64,000 nt of DNA from the NCBI GenBank assembly GCA_905250075.1, contig CAJNOP010000026.1, forward strand, positions 1,859,098 through 1,923,097, read 5' to 3'. How positions within the stretch are numbered: the first letter of the stretch is position 1; every line of letters starts with the position of its first letter. The notes under the pieces were generated by a model. The model ran no database searches, was not told the DNA's origin, and saw only the letters and a list, made by a program, of their open reading frames with translations. Positions 24,769 through 37,269 of the stretch are shown here, piece by piece. The position numbers and the translations under genes were made by a program. Source of the stretch: Rotaria sp. Silwood1 (taxonomy: Eukaryota; Rotifera; Eurotatoria; Philodinida; Philodinidae).

Positions 24769-25516
24769 TTATTTCGGAGTGTTTTTAGCTCGACGACCTG
24801 TAGGTTTTCGTCCAGTTGTACTTTTACCTTTCTGTTTATTACCAGCAGTCCGTTTAATATATGCTTTACCTTCCTATTAAACATAAGCATTAAATTACAA
24901 AATAAAAAAAGAAAATAGTATTAAAAAAATATTTACACGTGCTGTATTAGCCATTGTACCAAGTCGTTTAATAGCTGGTTTACGTCCACTTGTTGGTTTA
25001 GTTACTTCTTGAAGGGTTTTTTTAGCTTTAACAGCTGCTTGTCGTCGTTTAGTTTCTGAACGTGTATCACCAAGAACTTCTGTACCAATTACTGTTTTAG
25101 CTTCCTTTAAAATGAATAGAATTAAATATATATATACATAGTTGTTTTTAATGATTCACTTTGACATACTTTTGCTGTATTTTTCATAGTGCGTGCTTTT
25201 GATAGTTTAGGTTTAGCTTTTGTTTTATTTGCAGCACTTGAAGAAGTTGTTGCTGTACCAGCACCAGCTGGACTTGATGCACTTCCTGTATCACTATCAC
25301 CATTTGTATCTGATTTATCACGTGCATCAAGTAAGGCATTAACTCGATTTAATTTATCTTCACCCCATGTTTGTTTCAAAAATTCTTGACCAGCCTAAAA
25401 ACAAAGAAACAATAAAGATAGAATAATGTCTTTTTTTGTCTTACAGCTGCAGTAGCCGCCATTGTGCCAGCTTTCTTTAATGGTGCTTTTGCGGTTTTAC
25501 TCTTTCTAGGAGCCAT
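24769..25516 (-). CDS. Basic Lys/Ala/Thr-rich nuclear-type protein with repeated module
   Basis: Four exons, 25445-25516, 25170-25394, 24937-25104 and 24769-24873, all phase 0, give 189 aa. The protein is strongly basic (MAPRKSKTAKAPLKKAGTMA at the start; GKSTTGRKPTGRRAKNTPK at the end). A linker in exon 2 is Ser/Ala/Thr/Gly-rich (SDTGSASSPAGAGTATTSSS). Composition recalls histone H1 tails, and two GRKP motifs resemble AT-hook cores, so DNA or chromatin binding is plausible (inference). Each of the first three exons ends in the same motif, KKAGTMAATAA, SKARTMKNTAK and KRLGTMANTAR. The protein is therefore built of repeated exon-sized modules, with introns always just after the motif. There is no H1 winged-helix domain. 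I do not know a named family for it. Confidence 0.82.
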
Positions 25517-26896
25517 TGGTTTACTCTCTTTGCGTTTATGTGTGCACGCGTATATGCAAAGTGTAATAATAGTAGAACGAGAAAAATGAATGAATATATG
25601 TCGAGAATATGTTTACCTAGAGCAGAATATAGATATATGTATATAAAAAGATAAAAATTTACAATATTAATCATTCAAAATTGTGATTTTTTTAAAAATA
25701 TATTTAAGTCGAAAAGGGTGCATCAATTCCATAAAAAGTTTGACGTTAATATCTATCGTTCAAGGTGAGATTTCATATATTTAGGCTTGTTATGCGCAAT
25801 ATCTCGTTTTTTTTTGCCTATGCACGTAAATGAGTGTATGTGGACACCGATAAAGTCAATAGAAATAGAAAGAAAGAAAGAAAAAGAACAAAAAAATGTC
25901 AAAATGGTAGCCATCATCAAAATTCTTCTCTAGTGTGGTCCTCTATATTGCTGTTATATAAGACAATGAAATATGTATTAATGAAAAGAAAAGAAAAATA
26001 CTCATTATTATAAATGTCTAAGTTGAAAAATAAATGTAAAATTAAATGATATTAATCTTTTTTGATTAAATAAATGTTTCATGATATCAAAAAAAAAATC
26101 GACGCTTACTTTTCTTTTTTCTAAATTACTCTTCAAATCTATGTTGATAACATTTTATGTATAGCTTACAAAAAAAAAAGATAGAGTACTTAGTCCAAGC
26201 CGATTACATATTCATATAATAATTCTTTTTGTATAGTTTTCCTATTATCACCTCGTTAGACGAGCATGTCATGCAATATAATCCACATTAATAAATAATG
26301 AAATATTCTATCTTAAAAAAGAATAGATAAAGCAAATATGTATTTAAATTAATCAAAATGGTTATTTTTTGTATTAAAAAAAATATTTCTCAATCATCAA
26401 TCGTAATATATAATTCTAAAATTGTTGTGAGTTACTTGTTTTTTGCTTACTAATATGAACACACTTAATATTCAAATGTGCATGCTTATCTAGAAGACAG
26501 ACAACTATAAAATATTGGTTTTTGAAAGATTTCATTGTATATTGACAATTTAATATAAAGAAAAAAAAACCGAAACAAACAATTGAAAAACTTCTATATT
26601 GAATAAAACTTCATCTTATCATCGAAATGACTCACCTAAATATTTATAGTGGAAGATTTGAGGCTATGTTGAAAGGCGAAAGTGTATGTTGACTATTCTC
26701 TATAATATTCTACTAGGGTTATGGGGTTGTAAATTATGTAAGAGCTTGCGATAAGTAACAGAACAGAAATAAAATCAACAAAGAGGAAAAAAGAATCTAA
26801 GATATAGAGAACGTGCATTTTCATCTTTCTATCGGGTACATCACACACAACACATTATTTTTATACTAGATTAGTATTATCAACGGTTAAATTACA
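25517..26896. other. Intergenic between divergent genes
   Basis: AT-rich upstream region shared by the basic-protein gene (minus) and the GST gene (plus). No repeat or RNA gene recognised. Confidence 0.5.
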
Positions 26897-27733
26897 ATGA
26901 CTGATGGTCAGAATACTACTACTACGGCTTCGAATGTTCCATCAATAAAACTCTATTGGTTAAATGAAAGTCGTGCTGATAGAATATTATTTTTACTTGA
27001 AGAATTAGAATTACCATATGACATTGAAAAAGTTGAACGTGGTCCTGATAAACTTGCACCACCTGATTTAAAAAAGATTCATCCATTAGGAAAAAGTCCT
27101 GTAATCAAAGATGGTGATAAAGTTGTTGCTGAATCTGGTTTTATTATTGATTATCTTATTGATAAATATGGTAAAGATAAAAATTTAAAACCAACAAATA
27201 GTGACGATTTATTTCATTATAATTATGTATGTTAGGACTTTTGCTGCCTTTCTATTGATAAATATTTTCAAAAAAATTATTATTTTTCAGTTTTTACATT
27301 ACATCGAAGGTAGTTTAATGCCTATCCTAGTTATGAAATATATCTTTCTTAATGTACAAAAACAAGCACCATGGATAGTTAAACCTGTTGTAAATGGTAT
27401 TTGCAACAAAGTTGATACATTGTATTTAAGACCAAATATGAAAACTCATTTGGATTTTCTTGAAGGTGAATTAGGACAAAGAAAATGGTTAGCAGGTGAA
27501 CAATTTTCTGGTGCTGATATTCAAGTAATTGAATTGATTTTTAAAAATTATTGTATATTTTTTATTTATTTATTTATTATTATATATAGGCAGGTTTTGC
27601 ATTGGAAATGCTTATGAAACTATTAAGTCCTCACGAAGACAGTTCAACAAATATATCTCGATATTTAAAAGCAATGCATGAACGACCAGCTTACAAACGA
27701 GCAATGGAAAAAGTTGGAAAAAACGACAAGTAG
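26897..27733 (+). CDS. Glutathione S-transferase, fungal/bacterial Gtt1 type
   Basis: Three exons, 26897-27226, 27291-27524 and 27590-27733, give 235 aa. The N-terminal thioredoxin-like domain has IKLYWLNESRADRILFLLEE, then APPDLKKIHPLGKSPVIKDG (the cis-Pro loop is KSPV) and VAESGFIIDYLIDKYG (the Glu-Ser contacts glutathione). The helical C-terminal domain has HYIEGSLMP, HLDFLEGELGQRKWLAGEQF and SGADIQAGFALEM, where the buried ADI Asp is typical of GSTs. As I recall it, yeast Gtt1 shares HWLD.SRAFR, APPELKKIHPLGRSP, ESGFIFQY and VEGSL at the same places. This is therefore the Gtt1-like class rather than a standard animal alpha, mu, pi or sigma class. Expected role: conjugation or reduction of toxic electrophiles and peroxides. 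Both introns are host-like and short (64-65 bp), and codon use matches neighbours, so if the gene was acquired it has been fully domesticated. Confidence 0.93.
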
Positions 27734-28220
27734 CAAATGAAAATATTTATCAAAAACAAATCAAATGAACCAAATCGAATAAATCCAATGTCTGATTAAA
27801 CATAAACCATGTTATATAATGAGAATAAATGTTTGCTTGATTCAGATTCTATAACAAAAGAAAATATTTAAAAATAAATCTTATAAATTAGCTTTACTAT
27901 TGTTTTAAATTTCTGTGTTTTGTAAAACCCTCATATTCATATAAAGATTCAATAAAATGCTATTTATTTATATAACTTCGCTTGTCATTCATTCGTTCAT
28001 TAGTGACATCTTTATACATTCTTTGATTAACATTCCAGCCATTTGCCCTGTTCTGTATAAATAATAATAATATTTTATTTTCTATTTGTTCGTTTGTCAA
28101 TCGTATCTTTATTATTATCATAAATAAAAAAAAAAGTTCATTTATATCAATGGATATAAATCATTGAAATTATTTATATTTATTTTCATAGCTGATTATA
28201 TATCCTATCTTAAGATTGTC
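27734..28220. other. Short intergenic stretch
   Basis: 3' region of the GST gene with AATAAA-like signals (near 27821 and 27951), and the upstream region of KDM7. A possible 5' non-coding exon boundary (TTTTCATAG) lies at about 28190. Confidence 0.5.
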
Positions 28221-31200
28221 ATGTCTCAAAGAAATTCAACGAATGAAAAATTAAAAACTAAAAATTCTTCATCTCCATCAAATCCTAATGATGAACAACG
28301 TTATTGTATATGTCAAAAACGTGAAGATGAACTAAATGACGATGATAATAATGATTTTATGATTGAATGTGATGGTTGTAATGGTTGGTTTCATGGTAAA
28401 TGTGTAGATTTAGCTGATCGAATCGCTGGTAAAAGTTTTTTTTACATAAAATATTTAGTTTTAATTTATTGTTGAAATAGATGATATTGAAAAATATTTT
28501 TGTAATGAATGTTCAAAACAACAAGGACCTTCAATTTGTAAGCGAAAAGAAAATTACGAAAAAAAAATTTTTTTTTTTTTTTCAAAAATTTTATTTATAG
28601 TTAAACAACGAAAAAATCAACATCGAAGAGATTACAGTGATGCAAATGCTGATAATAAAGTAAATACAAAAAAATCTATATAAAAATTAAATACTTTTAT
28701 CCTTTCTATAGCCAACACAAAGTGGTACACAAGATTTTATTAATAAATTAAAACGAAAAATATTTCCAAGGTTAGAAAAAAAAAGAATTTTCATTTGAAT
28801 ATAAAAATAATCTTTTTGTTTTTTTTTGGTAAATTTTTAGTTGTGAACCTGTTATAACTCGTTTAAAAGGCAATCAAGTAACCGCTGAATATATAGCAAA
28901 AAATGGTTTTACAAAACCTATATTAGTGGCAAATCGAGATGGTCTCGATATGACATTACCAAATCGAACAATAACATTAGCAGAAATAAATGAACTTGTT
29001 GGTATGAAAGATTAGTTGTATTTTTTTTTTTTTTGTGTTCTATGAAATAAAAATTTCTTTATTGTTTAGGACATGATCGTTTTATTGATATAATTGATTG
29101 TGAAAAACAAGTGTCTTATAAAATGAGTTTCGATGATTATATTGAATATTTTGAAAGTTTTGAAAGAAATAAAATTTATAATGTTCTCAGCTTGGAAATA
29201 TCAAATACTAAGTATGTATGACATTTGAAAGAATTATATTGACAGTCAATATTTTTTCTTCTAAATGGTAAGAAAATTTAACCATAAGACAGAATGTATC
29301 AACTCGGTGAAAGTATCTCGCATGTTTGGAACGATTTGAAGTCTCACAGTTCGTTGAAAATAGACGTATGGTTCACGTTCGAGTTCTATGGGCTATTATT
29401 AAAGAACAGACGTCATGAATACAAATTTAATAATAAAAAAATTATTTATATTTGCGTTTAGAAGTTAATAGATATAAATCAACAGTTCATTGTTTGATAT
29501 GACAAACTCAATTCATTTGATATTCACTACTTCCATAAGTAATGAAACAATTTATTGAAGTGAAACTAGTTTAACAAGAAAAATCACCTCATTTTAATCA
29601 AGAGTAGTGTTAGACTAGACAATTTGATATCTGTTATGCCAAAGAAACATAGTTGTTCTATGTTTACTTCTGCTTTGAATAAGGCAGTTTATTCTATTAT
29701 AATCCAATAGAGACAAAGATAGAATATGAACTACTATAGAAAATGAAACAGTTGATTGCGAATTTCAATCAAAAGCATTTTATCTAATTTTAATATTTGA
29801 TAAATATAATAATAACATTAAATCGCTTGATTCGCTAATGACATTTTTGCTTATTTATTAGACTTTACAAATAACTATTTTGAATAGTTTACGATTGTAT
29901 CATGAATGTCTGTTTTTGTAAGAGACAAAAATCAGGGATCAATCTGGTTAAATCATTTTTTCAATAAGAAACATGTGATTGAAAGTCGAACTCTGTTTAT
30001 GGGTATCATTTCTATTCATAGCATCTTTGCTTTTATTTTATGACTACCCAGGTGATTCTCGCTCGGTCGGATCCTGTCGAAGTTTCGTCGAAATCCCATG
30101 GTCTGGATTCCGACTCTCGGATCTGATCGGATTCGGGCAAAATTCGATGGGATTCTGTCAGATTTCGTCAGTTTTTATCGAATTCTGACAAAATTCGGAT
30201 CGGAATCCTGTGCAAGGGTTGCTTCTCTTGGGTAGGAAAGGACAGTTAGCTTCACTTTAAAAAGCTCGCCACTAACTGAATAAATTATCAAAAAAAAGAT
30301 TTTTATCTCAATAACGCGTCTATTCGTTTCTAATTATGACCTCCCGAAAACAAAAAAAAAATCATCCGATAAACTATTGAATACATCTAACATTTGTTAT
30401 TTCTCGAAAATTATTTTTATTTATGTTTCATTAAGATTGGGTGAACAAGTTATAACACCACAGGTTGTTCGAGATTTATCATGGGCTACAATTGGTGTAT
30501 GGCCAATAAAGAAACAAGAAAAACAAGATGAAGAAGAATTCGATTCAAATGAAAATCAAAAGAAAGTAACATGGCCATTACAAACAATAGCATCATTATC
30601 AAAAAAAAAACGTCGAACAATTTCATCAACAGATACAGATCAAAGTGATGATGAACAATTTGAAAGTCTAGATGCAAATCATTTTGAAAATTTTGAACGT
30701 CCAGAAGTAGCAAAATATTGTTTGATGAGTCCACAATCATCATATACAGATTTTCATGTAGATTTTGGTGGTTCGAGTGTTTGGTATTCTGTCGTTCGAG
30801 TAAATTTTATTTTATTGATTACACTTTTTTCTGATATTAACAAAATTTTGTTTTGTTAAGGGTGAAAAGATATTTTATTTAATTGAGCCAACTGATGAAA
30901 ATTTACAAAAATATGCTGATTGGTCAGGATCACCAAATGAATCGGAAACATTTTTAGGTGATTGTGTAACTCATTGTTATAAAATGCATTTACGTGAAGA
31001 AAATACTGTTTTTATACCACCTGGGTTTGTTTATTTTTCTTTTTGTTGTTTAAAGATTTTTTTAGTATGAATTATTAATAATTGCTTTTAGATGGATTCA
31101 TGCCGTATACACAGTGACTGATTCGCTTGTTTTTGGTGGCAATTTTCTTCAATCAATGGGTGTTGATATGCAACTTCGGTAGGTTCACGTATAAACTTAC

Positions 31201-34200
31201 GAAGAGTTTTCGATAAGTAGAGCGAAATTCAGTACAAAAGTCACGTGCGTTTCAAATCGAACTGAATTTTGGTATATATATATATTTTTTTCGTTCCTTT
31301 AAAAATGTCTATCAACAAATGAGTCAATTAATGATAAGAGTTCTTTATGAGATACACTTTCTTTCACCATGCATAGATTTGTATTATTAATTCATAAAAT
31401 TTAAAATGCAAATTTCCCTTGATATGTCTCAATCGATATATTCAATTTCTATGTTATTCAAAGTTTAAATATTAATAAAAACGACAGATTTATATTCAAT
31501 CCTTATTTTCATACGGTACATTGATATTTTAATGAATGTGTAAGATCTTGCTTAATTTTTATATAACTTCAATATCATATTAGTAGTGTGTATGAAAAAG
31601 ACAAAGAAAAAATGTCAGCATATAAGTTTATTAATATTAATACATTGTACGTAAATAATATTAGAAATAGTAGAGAAAAAAAAAGAGCAGTAATAGTCAG
31701 AACACCAGTAATGTGTCTAACAATAGGCTATTGGACAATTACACACTGCTCGAAAAGTTATTCGTAACCAGTTTGTTAGTTTCCATTTTTGGCTGACATT
31801 GGTTATCAGCAATCATTTGTATTCGCATGTGCTGAAATCGAGCCTCTTTCCACTGTAAACATTTAATAAATTATCAAATATTTCGATGACAGCTCTGAAT
31901 ACGTTGATTTAAGCAAAGTGCTACTCTGATAAATATCATTAGTACGATGGTTATCTCTGTTAGCATGCTAAATGATAATAAAAACATATCTTATCCATTG
32001 ATTTCATAGAATAAACAGCTACTAAGAATGACATTTTAATCCTATTCATATTGGATATAATTGTTCTTGATATACAAGGTGGTCCAAAAGTCACCGAGCG
32101 GTCTTTGATTGCGAATAACTTTTGATAGGAGCAAGATAGATACGTGCGACTTTCGCCATTAAATAGAGCAATTTTCGAGGCGTCTACCTATATAAGATTC
32201 CTTATGCTTGAAGAAGATTCCAATAGTTATTGCCAAACAGATATGGTTTTCGTTGTCCATTTTCATCGATTGTCATAGTAATTTTAGCTTAACTTACACC
32301 AAAATACAGGCCGAAGAATGCGATGTTAGCAATAAAATCCTTACATTTCAAAACACTATCCTTAAGATATGAGTTTGTGAGAATGTTAGAAATGTATGAA
32401 GATTTTATCACTAACTCCGCATTCTTCGGCCTGTATTTTGGTGTAAGTTGAGCTAAAATTACTATGACAATCGATGAAAATGGACAATGAAAGCCATATC
32501 TGTTTGGCAATAACTACTGAAATCTTCTTCAAGCCTAATGAATCTCATATAGGTAGACGCCTTGGAGATTGCTTTATCTAATGGCAAAAGCCGCACGTGT
32601 CTATCTTGCTCCTATCAAAAGTTATTTGCAATCAACGACTACTCAGTGATTTTTGAACCGTGCTGTATAATAATTTCGTATTTCATTTGTACTGAATGAT
32701 ATTCGTTGTGCGAGATAATATTTCTGTAGGTCATGATGAAAAGAGATGAAGGTCTCTAATCGAACGATAATATTTAGTTTCTCAGTTTCTTTAGTCCTTT
32801 GATTTTTTTTTCTTTAACGTATATGAATCTAAATGTAACATGATGTTTTTAGATAGTAGATCAACCTAGTCAGTACAGATAACATAGTGCAATATGCACG
32901 ACCATGAATCGTCATTTCTATTCGATTGATGTAAGATAATATTATCTGATTGAAATTGACAAATTCAACCTTTAAGAAAAAAAAACCAATAATTACCTTG
33001 ATTTAATTGACATTTATCGATACAATCAAATTGATCTCCTTGTTCTTGAAGAATTCGTAAAATTTGTACGAGGATTATTCATTAGCTAGATCAGAAAGCG
33101 ACACATCAAGGCTTTAATATTGTGTACATCTTGCATGCAAAATTTAAATTTTGAATACTATACAAATTGAATATCTCAATATTGAATATATCTGTAAATT
33201 CAATAAAATCAAAAGTTTAAAATTTTCCACTCTGTTACATTTATTTGTCTATTTCAGTATTTATGAACTTGAACGTCTTGCACAAGTTCCAAATAAATTT
33301 CAATTTCCACTTTTTGAAACATTTCATTGGTATGCAGCTAAAACATTTTATGAAGAACTTAAACGTAAATTAATTTTTTCCATACTATATTTTCTTAATA
33401 ATAAAAAAAAAACAAAAATTTATTTTATAGAATGTAATGAATCAGATTCATTAATAATCAATCCAATAACTCAACAAGCTTGTGAATCAATTATTCATTA
33501 TATGAGTAAATGGTTATCAGCTGATAAACGAGTAAGAATAAAACTATTATTAATTGAAAAAAAAAATATGTATATGCATATGCTTATTGTCATTGCTTTA
33601 ACTAAATCATAGATGAGTTGAAAATAAAGTAATCTCTAAAAAAATTCTAGTGGAAAATCAATGATAGTCATCATCATATTCTATCGTCAGCATCACATAA
33701 CATATTTGTACTGGTAATAATCATATAAATAAATATTAAATATTGGCATTATTCTCCATTTGTACGAAATATTATTGCTTATTAATTTAATAATGATAAT
33801 TATTTTCATCTTGCTTGGTTTTAGTTCTTTTTTTTTTTTTCTTATTGTTATTTCAATTATCTTCTATAAAGAACAGACAGATAGTCTTATTTTTCTGCTT
33901 TTCCTTATCAAAAAATTTTATAAGAATTGTTTTGAATTCTTATTTTTATTTTTTTTTAGTATCAAATTCGAAATCGTTCAATTATACCAAAAGGAATTAA
34001 TTGTGAAAAACTTTTACGTGATCTTGCACGTGAACTTGATCTAGCAAAAGTAAATTATTATACAATATATCATATGCATCAGAATAAATATTCTTCTAAG
34101 TATTTTTTTCCATAGTAAGGTTCATCGCCATGCTTTCATTCTTTTTCTTTTAAAATATTCGCTATTTACCGTATTACAAATTTCGCTACAAGTTTCTAAG

Positions 34201-36821
34201 GAACAAAAAATTAGATAAATAATATTGCAAGGTTTCAATAAATTTTTGTATCAGTACCTGCCATTATAAATAAATTATTTCTTTTTCTACACTTTATAAA
34301 AAAAAGAAAAGAAAAAGTAATGATTTTCAATCAGCGATTAAAAAAAAAAGTGTCATGGATAGTACATCAAATTGAAATGCAAGAATTTGAATAGGAGCTC
34401 TGTATTCGAGTGCATTGCACAGAAGAAACAAAGTCTAACGTGTTCTTAGCTTAGTTTTAATGAAGTAATGTTTGTGTCAACAAAACGAAACTTTCTTCAA
34501 ACGAACTTAAGTGTGTCACTCATACGAAAGAACACACTTAGTTATACTTGTACGAAGCTAAAAAAAATGGTTAACTGTTCTGAAAACTTGTGATACATTC
34601 TTATAGACAATTGAATCGTCTTAGAAAAAGATGAAGACATGGCGATATTTAGGAAATACTTAGAGCAACATTTTTTCTGACGTAGCCATTATAAATAGAA
34701 AAAATAATATTTGCCTATTATTAGATACGTTGTGGTTCATCATGTGTTTCTAAACCACCATCAAATAGCATCATTGCAAGTCCAATTAAAGTTGTACTTC
34801 CAATGGAAACAAAACAAGAATTGGTTCATCTTAATAATAAAGTTTGTTATGTTTATATCTATATATTTTATTTATTTATTTATATTTAAAAAGATTAAAG
34901 TTAAATGTCGTCGTTTATCATCTGAAACTGAAAATATAAAAGATAAAGACTCATCAGTTGGTGCTGGTGTGAAATTAACTATTAAAACAACCTTAAGTGG
35001 TTGTAGAAAACCAAGTAGTAATAGAGAACTAACATCAAATATAAATAAGAAAAAAACTGGACGAACAGTATCATCTGTTAAACAACAGAAAAAGTAATTG
35101 AAAAAAAAATTATTCATAAAATTTTTCTATAGCAAACAAAAATAAAATCTTTTTTGCAGTTCAAATATGAATGATATTACAGTGAAACAAGAAGAATCAC
35201 CTAAAGTTACTTATACATTGGGTAAGAGTTTCAAACAAGTATTTATGAATAAGTGTAACTTTGATCTTATATCTCGTTTAGATCTCGAAGCCAAACGACA
35301 ACGTTTTATTGAACCTGCAAATATTCAGTAAGTCGATTTCATTTTGGTTATCATCAGAAAATTTCACAAATACGCCTATTATGATATTCTTCAATGATCA
35401 TGAAGGTTAATTCAATAGTCGCAGCGTTTTATGTATCGATATGAGGAAAATTTATTCTTCGTTTGCTATGTTGGATAAAACAAGGCAAAAAATTTGTGGC
35501 CATATGCTGCCGTTTTTAAGTTATGAAGTTGTAGCTCAAATGAATTGTTAATCAAGTGATCATAGCCCGAGAATGACATTGTATGGCGATGAATCTTTCT
35601 TAGTTTCTTGAAGTCTCATCAAGCTCTACAAATTATCATATATCCTACTGAAAACAGTGCCCATTATACTTCGAGAACTTTTCTTGTGAGACAAACAGCG
35701 TCAAAACTGATCTAAGAAATAGTCATGAACAAAAAGGAGCGAATGATGTTGATATACTTGTTTAGGCAGAAATCAAAATAAAATTTTATGTCTTAGAAAT
35801 AGACTATGCATAATAAAAGAAGGCGTTATTATCACGGAAATATAATCTTATCGTAGTATTTCATGAGACACGATCTTTTTTTTTTGCCTACAGTTAAAAT
35901 ATTTTCCTTCTTATCGCTATTCATCGTAAAATGATTACAGTTCTTGATAAACTTTGTTAAAGTTATTGTGATAGATCTTTGAAAGAATGAATTATTAACC
36001 AGTCTATATAATCTATCATTTTGAGAATTATAGAATTTAAAGATTTCTTGATTCTATAGATCAAATCATGATGAATCTGATAAAGATACGACTACTTCAT
36101 CAAATGATACAAATGTTTCATTAATTCCTCGTGAATCACATACAGATATTAATGAAATTCATGACAATAATGAATTGTTAGAAGGTATAGCTGATGGTGG
36201 TCTTGCATCATTTGTTAAAAGTTCTGCAATCAATGATGATTATTGTAAGTTTAAAATTTATTTTACAATAATATTTATTTTATAAATCTATTTAATTTAG
36301 ATCATCCAACTAAAGAAAGTAAAATAAAACGAGAACATAGTTGTTCGAATAAGAAAATTTCAATAAGTAAACTTAAGAAGTATCTTTGTATATTAAATAT
36401 CACTGTATTTTGTTGTAGAAAAATCAAAATCAAAATCATCAACAGAAATAGGCAAAATAAATGTAAGATATTAGATTTTAATTTTTTTTTTTCTCATTTA
36501 AAATATTTATCTTTTATAGAAAATAACAAAAAAAATAAAAAACGAAGGTACAATTTAATTTCTTTTCTGTTGATTTTTATTTCTATGTGTTATTTAGACC
36601 AAACATCATCTAATGCCAATCGAAAGAAACTCTTAGCAACAACAACAACAACAACAGCAATTCCGAAGTCTTCATCATCAACAAATAATCCACAAGGAAT
36701 ACTAACAAATAAAAAACGTCTATCATCTTCTACACCAAAAAGACTTAATTCAAAAGATCGTCTTGGAAAAATTCTTAAAATAGCAAATAGCATTAAATCA
36801 CGGGGTGGAATTCTAACTTGA
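28221..36821 (+). CDS. KDM7-family (PHF8/PHF2/KDM7A-like) PHD-JmjC histone lysine demethylase
   Basis: Twenty-one exons, 856 aa: 28221-28428, 28481-28537, 28601-28659, 28712-28770, 28841-29001, 29070-29211, 30436-30799, 30861-31024, 31092-31178, 33258-33364, 33431-33531, 33960-34049, 34725-34841, 34894-35093, 35160-35221, 35282-35327, 36060-36244, 36301-36366, 36419-36462, 36520-36547, 36598-36821. The N-terminal PHD finger ([30 protein letters not shown]) keeps the Tyr/Met/Trp positions used by PHF8 to hold H3K4me3. The JmjC core has [15 protein letters not shown] (iron His and Asp), [11 protein letters not shown] (2-oxoglutarate Lys) and FIPPGWIHAVYT (second iron His), so it should be active. 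The Lys/Ser-rich tail ends in DRLGKILKI, as in vertebrate members. Role: removal of methyl marks such as H3K9me1/2. Four introns exceed 600 bp, and at least two of them hold inverted-repeat elements. Confidence 0.95.
30065..30211. repeat. Degenerate 10-bp tandem repeat inside a KDM7 intron
   Basis: About 14 worn units of roughly ATTCTGTCGG / ATCCTGTCGG can be laid out with a 10-bp period, for example ATTCTGTCAG ATTTCGTCAG. The same kind of unit occurs at 41201-41283 on the other strand. Confidence 0.6.
32071..32669. mobile_element. Tc1/mariner-type MITE in KDM7 intron 9, about 600 bp
   Basis: Nearly the whole element is an inverted repeat with arms of about 275 bp. The left arm begins TATACAAGGTGGTCCAAAAG at 32071. 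The reverse complement of the right end begins TATACAGCACGGTTCAAAAA. Both then share GATTG then CAAATAACTTTTGATAGGAG (one arm has CG for CA). Both ends abut TA, fitting a TA target duplication. No ORF of substance. It lies within the intron between exons ending at 31178 and starting at 33258 and helps explain the 2-kb intron. The arms differ at perhaps one base in ten, so the insertion is not recent. Confidence 0.85.
34092..34672. mobile_element. Probable MITE in KDM7 intron 12
   Basis: The left arm near 34092-34150 (TCTAAGTATTT...CGCCATGCTTTCATTC) is matched by the reverse complement of about 34620-34670 (TCTAAGTATTTCC...CGCCATGTCTTCATC). Weaker similarity extends inward. No clear target duplication. 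It accounts for most of a 675-bp intron in a gene whose introns are usually about 60 bp. Confidence 0.55.
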
Positions 36822-37269
36822 CTTATTCATTTTTTTTTTATTATGATCTCTCAGGAAATTTTTTCCTTATTTCTTTTTTTTTCCTTGTGCTCAATATTTA
36901 TATATATGATACTTGTTGCGTATCATTATCGTTTCATTATTTCTTTTGAACCTTCTAATTCTTAAATGTATCGAGTTTGTTTGTTTGTTTGTTTGTTTTT
37001 CTAAACCAAGCTATAATTTTTGTCTTTTTCTTAAATTCTATTCAACGCATGAAATATTTCTATATAATAGATTAGTTTTGATGTATATAAATTTTGTTCT
37101 TCTTCTTTTATGATTATTCTGTATTATCGATTGTAACGATAGAAAGAAATAACAATAAAACAAAAAATGATGTCATGTATGACACTATTGCACAATTATG
37201 ATGTAATTTATAACTATTTTGATTCTTTCATTTTCCATATTGATGATCATTTTCAATATTTTTCATCGT
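36822..37269. other. Intergenic, with a short (GTTT)n run
   Basis: 3' region of KDM7 and upstream region of the TatD gene. A (GTTT)n microsatellite lies at about 36974-37000. Confidence 0.6.

Noticed and set aside
25122-25389. Plus-strand ORF opposite the basic-protein gene (25189-25389)
   Set aside because: It is the antisense shadow of exon 2, whose minus-strand reading has clean splice junctions and consistent composition.
24769-25516. Calling the basic protein histone H1
   Set aside because: Composition is H1-like, but there is no winged-helix globular domain and the repeated TM(A/K)xTA modules are not an H1 feature.
32289-32510. 73-codon minus-strand ORF in a KDM7 intron
   Set aside because: It spans the centre of the palindromic MITE and is a by-product of the inverted arms.
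33760-34044. 94-codon hydrophobic ORF
   Set aside because: T-rich intron sequence read in the wrong frame. The real coding part here is the 90-bp KDM7 exon at 33960-34049 in another frame.
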